Assembly (NCBI GenBank): GCA_009927485.1
Contig: RFMW01000120.1
Coordinates: 1 to 41,651, forward strand
Reading direction: 5' to 3'
Source of the DNA: Sphingobacteriia bacterium
GTDB lineage: Bacteria > Bacteroidota > Bacteroidia > UBA7662
Length of the DNA: 41,651 nt
This document shows positions 1-8,987 of this stretch, piece after piece (within the stretch, counting starts at the first letter, position 1; the number at the start of each line of letters is the position of its first letter). Both the position numbers and the translations under genes were made by a program. The notes beneath the pieces are model-generated. The model was not told the DNA's origin. It saw only the letters and a program-made list of their open reading frames with translations, and did no database searches.

Positions 1-2
1 CC

Positions 3-227
3 CAACATCCCGGAGCAGACCGCTTTGATTTGATGGGAATGACCGCTTTCTTCTTGGCCCATAGCCTGATTCAACATCAGGAAACGACCCCATCCGCTTC
101 GGAACCCCCCTCGGTTACCGCACAAGCAGACCCAGGGGTTGAGGAAGAACTCGGAGAGCGGTTCAAAGCGTTGGAAGCCAGTTTGGATCGCATGTTGCAT
201 TCCAAGGCGACGGTGCAGGCGGTTTAA
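3..227 (+). CDS. zapA: ZapA-like cell division protein, C-terminal part
   Basis: The reading frame is open from the window edge and ends with TAA at 225-227, so the true start lies outside. Seventy-four residues are visible. The segment GADRFDLMGMTAFFLAHSL resembles the ZapA family pattern in which a Lys/Asp-rich turn and DLL.M.AL.LA lead into the long C-terminal helix. The rest is charged and helix-forming (EEELGERFKALEASLDRML), fitting the ZapA coiled coil. ZapA binds FtsZ and bundles protofilaments at the division ring. It lies 30 nt upstream of RNase Y, an arrangement I recall as common in Bacteroidota. The call rests on a short match plus context. A TTG at 30 and an ATG at 33 exist, but the frame is open upstream, so neither needs to be the start. 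Confidence 0.6.
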   Translation, partial: QHPGADRFDLMGMTAFFLAHSLIQHQETTPSASEPPSVTAQADPGVEEELGERFKALEASLDRMLHSKATVQAV

Positions 228-238
228 TCCGGCCTCTG

Positions 239-257
239 GGCGTTCAAAAACAACGCC
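239..257 (+). promoter_or_regulatory. Hairpin abutting the rny start codon
   Basis: A perfect 6-bp inverted repeat, GGCGTT (239-244) and AACGCC (252-257), encloses the 7-nt loop CAAAAAC. Its 3' arm ends directly at the ATG at 258. There is no T-tract, so it is not an intrinsic terminator. It could modulate ribosome access to rny, but this is inference and a 6-bp stem may be chance. Confidence 0.3.
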
Positions 258-1862
258 ATGGACCCAATTACCCTTATTGTTAGCATCGTTATCGCCGCAG
301 GCGCCGGATTGGGCCTGGGCAAAGTCGTTTTTACGGCCAAGGCCGGCAAAGAACGCGAAGAGGCCGAAAAAGAAGCCAAACGCATCCTAGCGGACGCCGA
401 ATCCAAAGCCGAAAGCCTCCGTAAAGAAAAAGAGCTGCAGGCCAAAGAAAAGTTCATCCACCTCAAGGCTGAACACGAATCGGAAGTTCAGAAGAAGAAC
501 CAAGCTATGCAGTCTCGCGAGCAGTCGATTCAATCCAAGGAACAAGCCTTGCAATCCAAGGAACAAGCCTTCAAGCAAAAAGAAAATACGCTGAACCAGA
601 AGTTGGAACAGACCTCCCGCAAGGAAAACGAGCTGGAGCAGAAGAAACAGCAATTGGAGCGAGCCAGCCAAAACATCGCCCAAGCAGGAACAGGAACTCT
701 CCAAATCCCATCAAAAAATGGTGCAAGCCTTGGAAAAAGTTGCAGGCCTAAGCGCAGACCAAGCCCGGTCCCAATTGATGGAATCCTTGGTGGACGAGGC
801 CCGCAGCAGGTCTTCCGCTGCCATCAAGGAAATTGTGGACGAAGCCAAACTCAGCGCCCACAAACAAGCCAAAAAAGTGGTCATCGAGACCATCCAACGC
901 TGCGCAACCGAGCATTCCATCGAAAATTCTATTCCGTCTTCCAAATCAAGAACGACGAAATCAAAGGGCAAATTATTGGAAGAGAAGGACGCAATATTCG
1001 AGCCTTGGAAGCGGCCACCGGCGTAGAATTCCAAGTGGACGATACCCCGGAGGCGATTATTCTGTCCTGTTTTGACCCATTGCGCCGCGAAATCGCTCGC
1101 ATTGCCTTGCACCGTTTGGTCAGCGACGGTCGCATACACCCTGCACGCATCGAAGAGGTGGTTGCCAAAACCAAGAAACAGATCGAAGAAGAGATTGTCG
1201 AAATTGGCGAAAGAACCTGCATCGATTTAGGCATCCACGGACTGCATGCCGATCTGGTGCGCCTGGTCGGTAAAATGCGGTATCGTTCATCCTATGGACA
1301 GAACTTATTGCAGCATAGCCGTGAAGTCGCCAATCTCTGCGCCACCATGGCCTCCGAACTTGGCCTAAATCCCAAATTGGCCAAACGAGCCGGGCTCTTG
1401 CACGATATTGGCAAGGTCCCCGATGACCAACCTGATTTGCCGCACGCCTTGCTGGGTATGCAGCTCGCCGAAAAATGCAAGGAACATCCTATCATCTGCA
1501 ATGCCATTGGGGCACACCATGATGAGATTGAAATGACCGATCCAATCTCTGCCATCGTTCAAGCCTGCGATGCGATTTCCGGTTCAAGGCCCGGTGCCCG
1601 TCGAGAAGTTGTGGAAGGCTATATCAAACGCCTGAAAGAATTAGAGAATTTGGCCCAGTCCTTCAAAGGAGTCGAAAAGGCCTTTGCCATCCAAGCAGGT
1701 CGTGAGCTAAGGGTAGTCGTCGAGGCCGAAAAAGTATCGGACGAGCAATCGGAATTGATGTCGGTGGAATTATCCCAACGTATCCAAAGTGAAATGCAAT
1801 ACCCCGGCCAAATTAAGGTGACCGTCATCCGCGAAAAACGGGCCGTGGCCTACGCCAAATAA
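258..1862 (+). CDS. rny: Ribonuclease Y, with a double compensating frameshift
   Basis: RNase Y is a membrane-anchored endoribonuclease that starts bulk mRNA decay. At 534 codons it has near-normal length. Residues 4-24 form the membrane anchor and about 28-141 a charged coiled coil. The KH motif GREG is at 241-244. The HD-domain metal pair is H382-D383 in LLHDIGK, with the later AHHDE and ACDAIS motifs. Residues 142-226 do not look like RNase Y. In that stretch another frame (680s to 936) gives the expected family sequence, for example [35 protein letters not shown] and [14 protein letters not shown]. One extra base near 679-684 (in CCC) and one missing base near 936 (CCGTC where CCGGTC is expected) restore a full protein. 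No stop interrupts the shifted segment. Either the assembly has two errors or the allele is altered. Confidence 0.93.
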   Translation: MDPITLIVSIVIAAGAGLGLGKVVFTAKAGKEREEAEKEAKRILADAESKAESLRKEKELQAKEKFIHLKAEHESEVQKKNQAMQSREQSIQSKEQALQSKEQAFKQKENTLNQKLEQTSRKENELEQKKQQLERASQNIAQAGTGTLQIPSKNGASLGKSCRPKRRPSPVPIDGILGGRGPQQVFRCHQGNCGRSQTQRPQTSQKSGHRDHPTLRNRAFHRKFYSVFQIKNDEIKGQIIGREGRNIRALEAATGVEFQVDDTPEAIILSCFDPLRREIARIALHRLVSDGRIHPARIEEVVAKTKKQIEEEIVEIGERTCIDLGIHGLHADLVRLVGKMRYRSSYGQNLLQHSREVANLCATMASELGLNPKLAKRAGLLHDIGKVPDDQPDLPHALLGMQLAEKCKEHPIICNAIGAHHDEIEMTDPISAIVQACDAISGSRPGARREVVEGYIKRLKELENLAQSFKGVEKAFAIQAGRELRVVVEAEKVSDEQSELMSVELSQRIQSEMQYPGQIKVTVIREKRAVAYAK

Positions 1863-1869
1863 GGCTAGG
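1849..1869. terminator. Possible bidirectional hairpin across convergent rny/purM stops
   Basis: CCTA (1849-1852) and GCC (1854-1856) pair with GGC (1863-1865) and TAGG (1866-1869), leaving one bulged base and the loop AAATAA. The rny stop codon lies in the loop and the purM stop in the 3' arm. There is no T-tract on either side, so a terminator role is only suggested. Confidence 0.25.
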
Positions 1870-3100
1870 CGTTGTAATGCAGGACCCCTTCCGGTCCTTT
1901 GATCTGCAGGGAAGTCGAGGTATTGCTCGCTTGCCCAACCCGTCCAACCACCTTGGCGGCGATACCGTAGTGTTTGCCCCAGTCCAAAGCAGGGGCAACC
2001 AAGCTCTCAGGAAGGTACAGTTCCAGGCGATGGCCCATATTGAAAACCCTGTACATTTCTTGCCATGATGTTCCGGTAATTTTCTGGATCAAAGCAAAAA
2101 GCGGAGGTATTTCGAAGCAATCATCTTTGATCACCTCCAGGTTTTTCACAAAATGCAAGACCTTGGTTTGCCCACCCCCGCTGCAATGAACCATTCCGTG
2201 CAGTCCCTCTGTACCGATATCCCTCAGCAGGGAACTTATCAAAGGCGCATAGGTTCGGGTCGGGGACAATAGCCATCGACCGAAATCCAAACCATCCCTT
2301 GAGGCATGGGGTGCCAAACCCAAGGAGGAACCCAAGACCTCGTGGAGGCTTTCATTCAAATAAAATTGGCCGCTGTACTGCAAGGAGGAGTTCACCGAGG
2401 CATCCACGGATTCCGGATAGCGATGCAGATAATCATGATGCAAGAGGTCGTGCCGTGCAGAAGTCAATCCGTTGGATCCAATTCCTGAGTTTTCGACCGA
2501 TTCGTAGGCACAAGTTCCAAAAGAGGCAAATCCCACGATAACATCCCCAGGCTGAATACGGTGATTGGAAATTACGGCATCCCTTCGCATTCGGGCTGTC
2601 ATGGTCGAATCCACCACCACAGTTTGAATCAAATCCCCCAAATCAGCGGTTTCCCCGCCTCCGGAACGAAGATCCACGCCCCATTGACGAAGTTCTTCGG
2701 TGTATTCCTCGGTCCCTTGGATGATCGCTTCGATCACCTCCCCTGGTATACGGTGTTTGTTACGCCCAATGGTTGAGGACAGAAGGTAAGGCCCCGTAGC
2801 CCCTGCGCAACACAAGTCATCCAGGTTCATGACCACAGCATCCCGGGCAATCCCTTTCCAGACATCCGTAAGGCCAGTCTCTTTCCAATAGAGGTAGGCC
2901 AGGGAGGATTTGGTCCCGGCACCGTCTGCGTGAATCAGGTTACAAAAGTCAGGATCATTGCCAAGAACATCCGGCAAAACTTTGCAAAACGCCGATGGAA
3001 AGAGACCCTTGTCGAGGCCAGCGATGGCACGATGAACTTCGTCCTTGGTGGCAGAAGCACCGCGGGCAGCATATCGGCTATCCGAAGAGCCAGAACTCAT
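1865..3100 (-). CDS. purM: Phosphoribosylformylglycinamidine cyclo-ligase (AIR synthase)
   Basis: PurM closes FGAM to aminoimidazole ribonucleotide with ATP, the fifth step of purine synthesis, in the cytoplasm. The 411 residues match the longer Bacteroidota form of the enzyme. Visible signatures are DKGLFPSAFCK near the N-terminus, the substrate/ATP loop HADGAGTKSSLAY, the SSTIGRN and RSGGGETADLGD segments, GSNGLTSARHD, LSPTRTYAP, and the late MVHCSGGGQTKVLHF and VFNMGHRLE motifs. The ATG at 3100 overlaps the stop of the upstream OmpA-family gene as ATGA, so translation is probably coupled. The gene is last in the long minus-strand operon and converges on rny with only 2 nt between stops. 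The extra N-terminal residues (MSSGSS) before SRYAARG are short. Only the operon position is odd, since the preceding genes are envelope genes. Confidence 0.95.
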   Translation of the reverse strand: MSSGSSDSRYAARGASATKDEVHRAIAGLDKGLFPSAFCKVLPDVLGNDPDFCNLIHADGAGTKSSLAYLYWKETGLTDVWKGIARDAVVMNLDDLCCAGATGPYLLSSTIGRNKHRIPGEVIEAIIQGTEEYTEELRQWGVDLRSGGGETADLGDLIQTVVVDSTMTARMRRDAVISNHRIQPGDVIVGFASFGTCAYESVENSGIGSNGLTSARHDLLHHDYLHRYPESVDASVNSSLQYSGQFYLNESLHEVLGSSLGLAPHASRDGLDFGRWLLSPTRTYAPLISSLLRDIGTEGLHGMVHCSGGGQTKVLHFVKNLEVIKDDCFEIPPLFALIQKITGTSWQEMYRVFNMGHRLELYLPESLVAPALDWGKHYGIAAKVVGRVGQASNTSTSLQIKGPEGVLHYNA

Positions 3101-5265
3101 CGGGATGCTTGCCTACCCGGCCTCCTCATTTTTTTCTTATCCGAAATCGCCTTGTAAATGGCTTCCTCGGCATCCTCGGTTTCTTCGCCGGTGACCCTTT
3201 TGTATTTGACAATGACCCGATCAAGGTCGATCGCCGTGATGCTGAAGGTTGTGCGACGATTCAGCTGATGTTCCGCTTCGCTGCATTTGGTCCTGTCTTT
3301 GCACGGGTTGATCAATCGGCTTTCTCCATGACCTTGGGCAGTCAGGCGCTGGGTTGCAATGCCTTTGCTGATCAAATAATCAACGACAGACTGAGCTCGC
3401 CTCTGGGACAAGGCTTGGTTGTATGCATCCGAACCTCTTGAATCCGTGTGCGAATGAATGGCGATTGAAATGTTGGGTGATTTATTCAGCAAATTGATCA
3501 AGGAATCCAAGGCCGTCAATGACACCGGTCTCAAGGTGGCCTTGTCATAATCGTACATAATATCACTTAACCTCACCTCCTCGGTAGGCACCAATCGCAT
3601 AGGTAGATCAATATTCCAATCGGTGTCGTCTTTGGTTTGATAGGTATTGAAGGTGGTATCCGTTTCGTAATAAAGCAACCGCTGTCTGGGTGCTGCATGC
3701 CGTTGGAATGGGATATTTTCTTTGGCCACAGAAGCTTCTATGCGGTAGTTGACATCTTCCCTCAACTTAAAATAATACTCCCCCATCGAATCGGTTTTTG
3801 TCTCATAAAACGAGGAATCCTCAAGCACGAGCCGTACCAATGCATTTGGAATGTGTTGACCCGTGGTGTCGTCGTAAACCTTCCCGCTCAACGTGACCCG
3901 ATATGGAATGAAATTCCAGATATAGATATCATCGCTACCACGCCCATCGACTCTGCTTGATGCAAGAAACCCGCTGGTGATTTTATCATTCACGGTAATG
4001 CCAAAATCGTCGGCGCCTGAATTAATCGGATTGCGCATGTTCTCCGCTTGCTCCCAATCGGAGCCGCCGCCCACCGACCTGAAGATATCCAATCCACCCA
4101 TCCCAGGATGTCCATCCGAGGCAAAGAACAAAACCGTGTCAGAAACATGGATATATGGAAACATTTCATCCCTTTCGGTATTCACCGTTGGGCCAAGATT
4201 GACAGGCTCTTCCCAGGTGTCATCCTCGGAGCGGTTCATGAACCAAATGTCCTTGCCTCCATAACCACCTTCCGCATTGGAAGCCACAAAATACATTTTG
4301 TCTTCGTTGACTGTGACTGCTGGATGCCCCACATCCACCGTATCGGACATGATCGGGACCATGACGGGCTCAGCCCATCCTGGACCGCTCCGTGTAGTTC
4401 TAAAAATTCGACAAGAACCGTTCTTGGGATTACAACGCGTGAAATACAGGGTATTCCCTTCCGCAGTCAAGCACGGGGTCGCATCGTTCCCCAGGGTATT
4501 GATCATCCCGGGAACTGGCCTCAGTTTGGTCCATTTGTTTTGTCCGTCCACATAACTTTCAAACAAATCACTGAAATCCTCTCCCAACCTGCCGTACAAT
4601 TTCGTGCCCATCGCGTCGGGACGGGTTGAGCTCAGCAATATGGCATTGTTCTTCATGGGGGTTATCCCAAATTCAGAGTTCTTGGTGTTGAATCGTACCA
4701 GGTTTTCGACCGTGTAACGAGCAGGTCTATCCAACCAGGATTGGGCAAGCTTGCAGGATTCAATCAACCATTTGATATAGGCATCTTGGGGCACATACCG
4801 CAGATAGGCTTGATACTGTTCGATGGCTTCAGGGTAACGCTCCAAGGCACGCAATATCGTTCCGTAATTGATATGAATTGAATCGTTGGAAACGCCAGCT
4901 TTAATGGCGCGTGCATACCAAACATCCGCGTTTTTGATTTCATTCGCCAGACGATAACATTCGGCAATCAGAAAAGGCAATTGGATATCCTTCTTATCCA
5001 CCCGCAAGGCCTTTTTGTAATGTTCAATGGCAAAGAAATAGTTTTCTGCCTTGTAAGCCCTGTTCCCCTCCAGCTTGTCCGGGTTGATCAATGGCTTTTT
5101 GGTGCCAAGGGTATCGGATTCATCTGCCAATTTTTGGAGAAAACCCGGGGCACGGGTTGGTTTGGATTTGGTGGCTTTGGAATCCTGCGCCCACGATGCT
5201 CCAACCTGCCCACAGATGGCAAGGAGTACGCAAACACCTAAACGAATGAAATTCAATCGGAGCAT
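3097..5265 (-). CDS. PorE-architecture TPR/propeller/CRD/OmpA envelope protein
   Basis: This 722-residue protein has a signal peptide (residues 1-26, VGASWA then QD). TPR repeats span about 65-175. A PD40/WD40-type beta-propeller follows at about 190-450, with repeats such as TLYFTRCN, KMYFVASN, VLFFASDG and FLASSR. A carboxypeptidase-regulatory/CNA-B-like beta domain lies at about 455-545 (VTLSGKVYDDTTGQHIPNAL). An OmpA-like peptidoglycan-binding domain covers about 565-680 (HSHTDSRGSDAYNQALSQRRA, RLTAQGHGESR, NRRTTFSI). The same order is known for PorE, a T9SS component of Porphyromonas gingivalis, but the architecture also occurs in other Bacteroidota OmpA proteins, so function is inferred. 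It probably sits in the periplasm bound to peptidoglycan. Its start overlaps the skp-2 stop as TAATG and its stop overlaps the purM start as ATGA. The C-terminus is very basic (KKKMRRPGRQ). Confidence 0.8.
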   Translation of the reverse strand: MLRLNFIRLGVCVLLAICGQVGASWAQDSKATKSKPTRAPGFLQKLADESDTLGTKKPLINPDKLEGNRAYKAENYFFAIEHYKKALRVDKKDIQLPFLIAECYRLANEIKNADVWYARAIKAGVSNDSIHINYGTILRALERYPEAIEQYQAYLRYVPQDAYIKWLIESCKLAQSWLDRPARYTVENLVRFNTKNSEFGITPMKNNAILLSSTRPDAMGTKLYGRLGEDFSDLFESYVDGQNKWTKLRPVPGMINTLGNDATPCLTAEGNTLYFTRCNPKNGSCRIFRTTRSGPGWAEPVMVPIMSDTVDVGHPAVTVNEDKMYFVASNAEGGYGGKDIWFMNRSEDDTWEEPVNLGPTVNTERDEMFPYIHVSDTVLFFASDGHPGMGGLDIFRSVGGGSDWEQAENMRNPINSGADDFGITVNDKITSGFLASSRVDGRGSDDIYIWNFIPYRVTLSGKVYDDTTGQHIPNALVRLVLEDSSFYETKTDSMGEYYFKLREDVNYRIEASVAKENIPFQRHAAPRQRLLYYETDTTFNTYQTKDDTDWNIDLPMRLVPTEEVRLSDIMYDYDKATLRPVSLTALDSLINLLNKSPNISIAIHSHTDSRGSDAYNQALSQRRAQSVVDYLISKGIATQRLTAQGHGESRLINPCKDRTKCSEAEHQLNRRTTFSITAIDLDRVIVKYKRVTGEETEDAEEAIYKAISDKKKMRRPGRQASR

Positions 5266-5801
5266 TAAGGTAATTTCATTTTCTTTTTGGCCTGATCCAT
5301 TAAATTATCAGACTCTTTGACGTGCAAAAAGCTACCGTTGGAGGTATCGAAGATATAATCGTAATTACCCTCTTTGGCGATGGATTTAATGACCTCCTCG
5401 GCTTTTTTGATAACTGGACCCAGTAGATCTTCTTTGCGCTTGGCGATATCCTGCTGGGCCCGCTGTTGAAAATTATCAATATTAGACTGAAGGTCCTGGA
5501 TCTCTTTGGTTTTGTATTCCCTCAAGGATTCGGTCCACTCTTTGCTTTTGGATTGAAAATCGGCATATTTCACTTTCAACTCAGAAAGCATGGCTTGAAC
5601 CTGGGTTTCCATCCCTTCTGCAAATTTCTTGAGACTGTCCTCGGCTTTCTTGGTTTCCGGCATCATAGAGACAAGCTCCCCGGAATTGATATGTCCAAGT
5701 TTGGAGGATTGAGCCTGTACGTTGCAGGTGAGCAGCTGGAAAGCTAGTATTCCAAAGAATGCGGTGATTTTGTTGAATGGCTGAGAAGAAACGGAAGACA
5801 T
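5265..5801 (-). CDS. OmpH/Skp-family periplasmic chaperone, copy 2
   Basis: Skp-type chaperones hold unfolded outer membrane proteins in the periplasm for delivery to BAM. From the ATG at 5801 the protein has 178 residues. A signal peptide ends near CNVQA (QSSK follows), then comes the family opening KLGHINSGELVSMMPE and two long charged helices forming the prong (ETQVQAMLSELKVKYADFQ onward). The end is the small beta segment NYDYIFDTSNGSFLHV. The frame is open further upstream, but that region lies over the preceding gene and lacks signal-peptide character, so 5801 was chosen. It starts 7 nt after the stop of the first skp gene. Tandem skp genes directly after bamA are usual in Bacteroidota. 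Confidence 0.88.
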   Translation of the reverse strand: MSSVSSQPFNKITAFFGILAFQLLTCNVQAQSSKLGHINSGELVSMMPETKKAEDSLKKFAEGMETQVQAMLSELKVKYADFQSKSKEWTESLREYKTKEIQDLQSNIDNFQQRAQQDIAKRKEDLLGPVIKKAEEVIKSIAKEGNYDYIFDTSNGSFLHVKESDNLMDQAKKKMKLP

Positions 5802-5808
5802 TATGGAT

Positions 5809-6447
5809 TTATTTGGGATTAGAGGGAGAAATTTCTTTGGGGGGTGCGGGCGCTTTTTCGTTTGTATTTGGTTTAGCAGCAGGATTATTGGCATTCGGTT
5901 TGCGTTGAGCCTTGGCTTGAGGGGATTTTTTGACGACCCCCATGGCGGTCAGGATTTCATTGCTTTTGTCAAATTTAGGGTTCACAAACAGCAATTGATT
6001 CCCTGCGGCTCTGTCAAATATAAGGTCATAGCTTTTGTCACGCGCATATTTCTGCACGGCGGCGAAGATTTTGTCCTGCAAGGGTCGAATCAATTCTTGT
6101 TGCTTCTTTTGAAGGGACCCCTCTGGGCCGAACTGCTGATTCTGCCAAGCGAGGAGCTGGGCCTCTTTGGATTTGATTTCCTCCATGCGGTCTTTGCGCA
6201 TGGATTCCGTCAAGAGGGGGCTCTCGGCCTTGTACCCCCGGTACAACCTTTCGATTTCCTGCTTCTTCTCTTCGGCCTCCGCATTGAGCCTCTCCACTTG
6301 GACCTTGAGCTCGCTTTGGGCACTTTGATACTCTGTCATTTGACCCAGCATGTATTCCGTATCCACATAAACAAAGCGCTGGGCTTGACCCATTGCCGTT
6401 AGGTTCAAAGTAATCCACAGAAATGCGAGGGCAAGGTATTTGAGCAT
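5809..6447 (-). CDS. OmpH/Skp-family periplasmic chaperone, copy 1, with basic tail
   Basis: This 212-residue protein starts with a signal peptide (LALAFLWITLNLTAMGQA), then RFVYVDTEYMLGQMTEYQSAQ, the typical OmpH/Skp opening in which the substrate-holding helices begin. A long coiled-coil segment (about 45-130) carries many Glu, Lys and Gln residues. The chaperone body closes with KSYDLIFDRAAGNQLLFVNP. Residues from about 170 form a low-complexity tail rich in Lys, Pro, Ala and Asn that the second copy lacks. It begins 2 nt after the bamA stop, so the two are surely co-transcribed. The likely role is escort of barrel proteins to BamA. The tail may bind peptidoglycan or be a disordered linker; nothing in the sequence decides this. 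Confidence 0.88.
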   Translation of the reverse strand: MLKYLALAFLWITLNLTAMGQAQRFVYVDTEYMLGQMTEYQSAQSELKVQVERLNAEAEEKKQEIERLYRGYKAESPLLTESMRKDRMEEIKSKEAQLLAWQNQQFGPEGSLQKKQQELIRPLQDKIFAAVQKYARDKSYDLIFDRAAGNQLLFVNPKFDKSNEILTAMGVVKKSPQAKAQRKPNANNPAAKPNTNEKAPAPPKEISPSNPK

Positions 6448-6449
6448 CG

Positions 6450-8987
6450 TTAGAAGGATTGACCGATAGAAATATGGACATTGCCCTTGTGGACCTCTCC
6501 GGCACCGGGAACAGGATCAAAACCGTAACCCCAATCCACCCCTAAGAGACCAAACATGGGCAAAAATACCCTCACCCCAACGCCGGCTGAACGGTAGTTG
6601 CGAAAAGGCTCGAAGTCCCTAACCTTTCGAAATGAATTCCCCCCTTCCAAAAAGGAGGTGACATAAATGGTAGCCGAGGGATTCAAGGAAAGTGGGTAAC
6701 GGAGTTCCATGGTGTATTTCTGGAAAGAGGTCGCTCCTACAGCTTGCCCGCTTTGTAAATCCCGAGGCGTCAACGAGTTGTTTTGGTAGCCCCTCAGGCC
6801 TATTAATTCCCTGTCATCCAAGGCGAATCCCATGATACCATCCCCTCCAACATAAAACCTCCCAAAGGGAACCTCCCCGGTGGCCGCCTGATAATTGCCC
6901 AGCCAACCAAATTGCATTCGGCTCATCAAAACCAAGTTCCCCAACAGCTTGGTGTAGTTTTGGTAATCAAAGCGCCATTTATGGTATTCAACCCATTTAT
7001 AACGCTCTTTGGCCGATGAACTGGTGCTGACTTTACGGCCAAGCAAAGAATATGGGGGAGCGATTTGCGCAGTCAGGGAGATGTTGCTTCCGCTCCTTGG
7101 AAAAATAGGTTGGTCCACACTTTGCCGAGAAATGGTCTCTTTGATGAACAAATTATTCGAAATTCCATCCGGGAGAAAAGCTGTGTTTTGGCTGTTTTTG
7201 AGATCAAACTGCTGAAAATTCAAGCTGTGCAATACCGTGAAAAAGTCATCCGGCTTTTTGAGGCGTTGACCGAAGCTAAGACTCGCTCCTCGTATCGTAA
7301 TGGACTGCCTAAGGGGATTGGAGCGAGGCAAGCCGTTGGGGACTTGTATGGAAACATAACTGCTCACGGTCAATGAATTTGGCTTTTTGCCGCCAAGCCA
7401 TGGTTCGGTAAATGACAAATTGTAAGACTGAAAAAAGCGGCCGTTGGACTGGGCCCTAACACTCACCCTTTGGCCATCACCACCGGGGACAGGCGACCAG
7501 GCTTTGGGGTCGAACATTTTGCGTGCCGAAAAATTATTGAGGACCAAACCCAAGGAACCGACCACTTGGCCAGCACCCCATCCCCCGGATAATTCAACCT
7601 GGTCGTTGGATCGCTCTGCCACTTTGTATTCAATATCCACCGTTCCGTCTTGGGGATTTGGGGTAGGAACGACGCCCAATTGCTCCGGATCAAAGTAGCC
7701 CAATTGACTGAGTTCCCTGGTGGTGCGCATCACATCACTCCTCGAAAATTTCTGCCCAGGCCGGGTCCTAAGCTCCCGCATGATCACATGATCCGAGGTC
7801 TTGTCGTTGCCTTTGACCGTCACCTGCCTTACCGTGGCCTGGGCGCCTTCCACGACCCGGATGACCAAATCAACGCTATCCCCTTCGACCTTGTTCTCGT
7901 GACCACTCACCTGAAAAAAAAGATACCCATCGTCCATATACAACGACGAAATATCTCTTCCTGAGGGATCCATCTGCAAGCGCGAGTCCAGTAATTCTTT
8001 GTTATACAAATCCCCTGCCTTGATGCCCAGCAGACTGTGCAGCAGGCTATCAGGGTGAACCGAATTCCCTTCAAAAACCAAACTACGGATGAAATACGGT
8101 TTGCCCTCAAAAACCTCTACCATCAGCCCCATGCGTTGTGGATTCAAGGTGTACACCGAATCTTTGACAATCCTTGCATCCCGATAACCCTGCGCTTGGT
8201 AGCGTTTAACAAGCTTCTCTTTCTGTTCTTCGAATTTCTCAGGATCCCATTTGCCGGTACGAAATGGATTCCACCATACTTTGGGTCTGGCCGTTTTGAT
8301 AATGCGGGCAATCTTGGCTTCCGTCATGATTTGATTCCCAGCAATAAGGAGCTCGCCAACCCTAACCTTGGGCCCGGGATTCACGGTGATATTGAGCACG
8401 GAGGCGTTGATCTGATTGGAGTCGGGTACCATGACCATTCGGGTACTTACCTGCCTGTAACCCTTGTCGATATAGTATTTACGAACCACCCGGTCAATAT
8501 TCCGCTGAACTTCTTCGCTAAGAATCTTGCCTTTGAATCCTTTGAGGGATTCTGTAATTTCTTCGGCACGGGCTTTGGATACCTTGCGATTGAAAACGAC
8601 CTTGGAAAGTCGTGGCTTTTCTTCCAGGTACAGGCACAGATAAATGTTCTGGTCCACGATGGAATCCGCTTTGATTTGCACATCCCCGAACAGGCCCTGT
8701 TTCCATAAGTTCCGAACGGCTTTGGCTCCCTCATCCCCCATCCACGTGAAACGCTGACCCTCCTTCAGGCCCGCAATCATCAACAAAAGATCCTTATCGG
8801 TATGCCTCAATCCTTCGACCCGCAATCCAGCAATTCGATAACTGCGCACCGTGGCCGACGATTCGGAGCCGGCTCCAAAATCACTTTGAGCCAACACCCT
8901 GTTTGTTCCAATTAAGAATAGAAGCGCAAATGCAAGCCCTATCCTTCCCCATCGGAAGCATTCCGTAATTCGACGACAACCCATCAT
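6450..8987 (-). CDS. bamA: Outer membrane protein assembly factor BamA
   Basis: BamA inserts beta-barrel proteins into the outer membrane. The 845-residue length is normal for Bacteroidota. The signal peptide ends near residue 33 (RVLA then QSDFG). Five POTRA repeats span about 48-440, seen as the recurring pattern of a beta strand, helix and VRKYYIDKGYRQV or VKRYQAQGYRDA type segments, with VEGLRHTDKD opening the first. The 16-stranded barrel begins near 465 (QVELSGGWGAGQVVGSLGL). The conserved L6 lock motif LRGY is at 731-734. The final residues SIGQSF end in Phe, the usual BAM recognition signal. The start overlaps the uppS stop as ATGA (8984-8987). A second in-frame ATG directly follows the first. 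It lies between uppS and two skp genes, a layout typical of the phylum. Confidence 0.96.
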   Translation of the reverse strand: MMGCRRITECFRWGRIGLAFALLFLIGTNRVLAQSDFGAGSESSATVRSYRIAGLRVEGLRHTDKDLLLMIAGLKEGQRFTWMGDEGAKAVRNLWKQGLFGDVQIKADSIVDQNIYLCLYLEEKPRLSKVVFNRKVSKARAEEITESLKGFKGKILSEEVQRNIDRVVRKYYIDKGYRQVSTRMVMVPDSNQINASVLNITVNPGPKVRVGELLIAGNQIMTEAKIARIIKTARPKVWWNPFRTGKWDPEKFEEQKEKLVKRYQAQGYRDARIVKDSVYTLNPQRMGLMVEVFEGKPYFIRSLVFEGNSVHPDSLLHSLLGIKAGDLYNKELLDSRLQMDPSGRDISSLYMDDGYLFFQVSGHENKVEGDSVDLVIRVVEGAQATVRQVTVKGNDKTSDHVIMRELRTRPGQKFSRSDVMRTTRELSQLGYFDPEQLGVVPTPNPQDGTVDIEYKVAERSNDQVELSGGWGAGQVVGSLGLVLNNFSARKMFDPKAWSPVPGGDGQRVSVRAQSNGRFFQSYNLSFTEPWLGGKKPNSLTVSSYVSIQVPNGLPRSNPLRQSITIRGASLSFGQRLKKPDDFFTVLHSLNFQQFDLKNSQNTAFLPDGISNNLFIKETISRQSVDQPIFPRSGSNISLTAQIAPPYSLLGRKVSTSSSAKERYKWVEYHKWRFDYQNYTKLLGNLVLMSRMQFGWLGNYQAATGEVPFGRFYVGGDGIMGFALDDRELIGLRGYQNNSLTPRDLQSGQAVGATSFQKYTMELRYPLSLNPSATIYVTSFLEGGNSFRKVRDFEPFRNYRSAGVGVRVFLPMFGLLGVDWGYGFDPVPGAGEVHKGNVHISIGQSF

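Noticed and set aside
718-1026. 102-codon ORF overlapping rny as a separate gene
   Set aside because: Its translation is the missing middle of RNase Y, so it marks a frameshift rather than a second gene.
8037-8708. 223-codon plus-strand ORF inside bamA
   Set aside because: Antisense to the POTRA-coding part of bamA; no domain or start signal.
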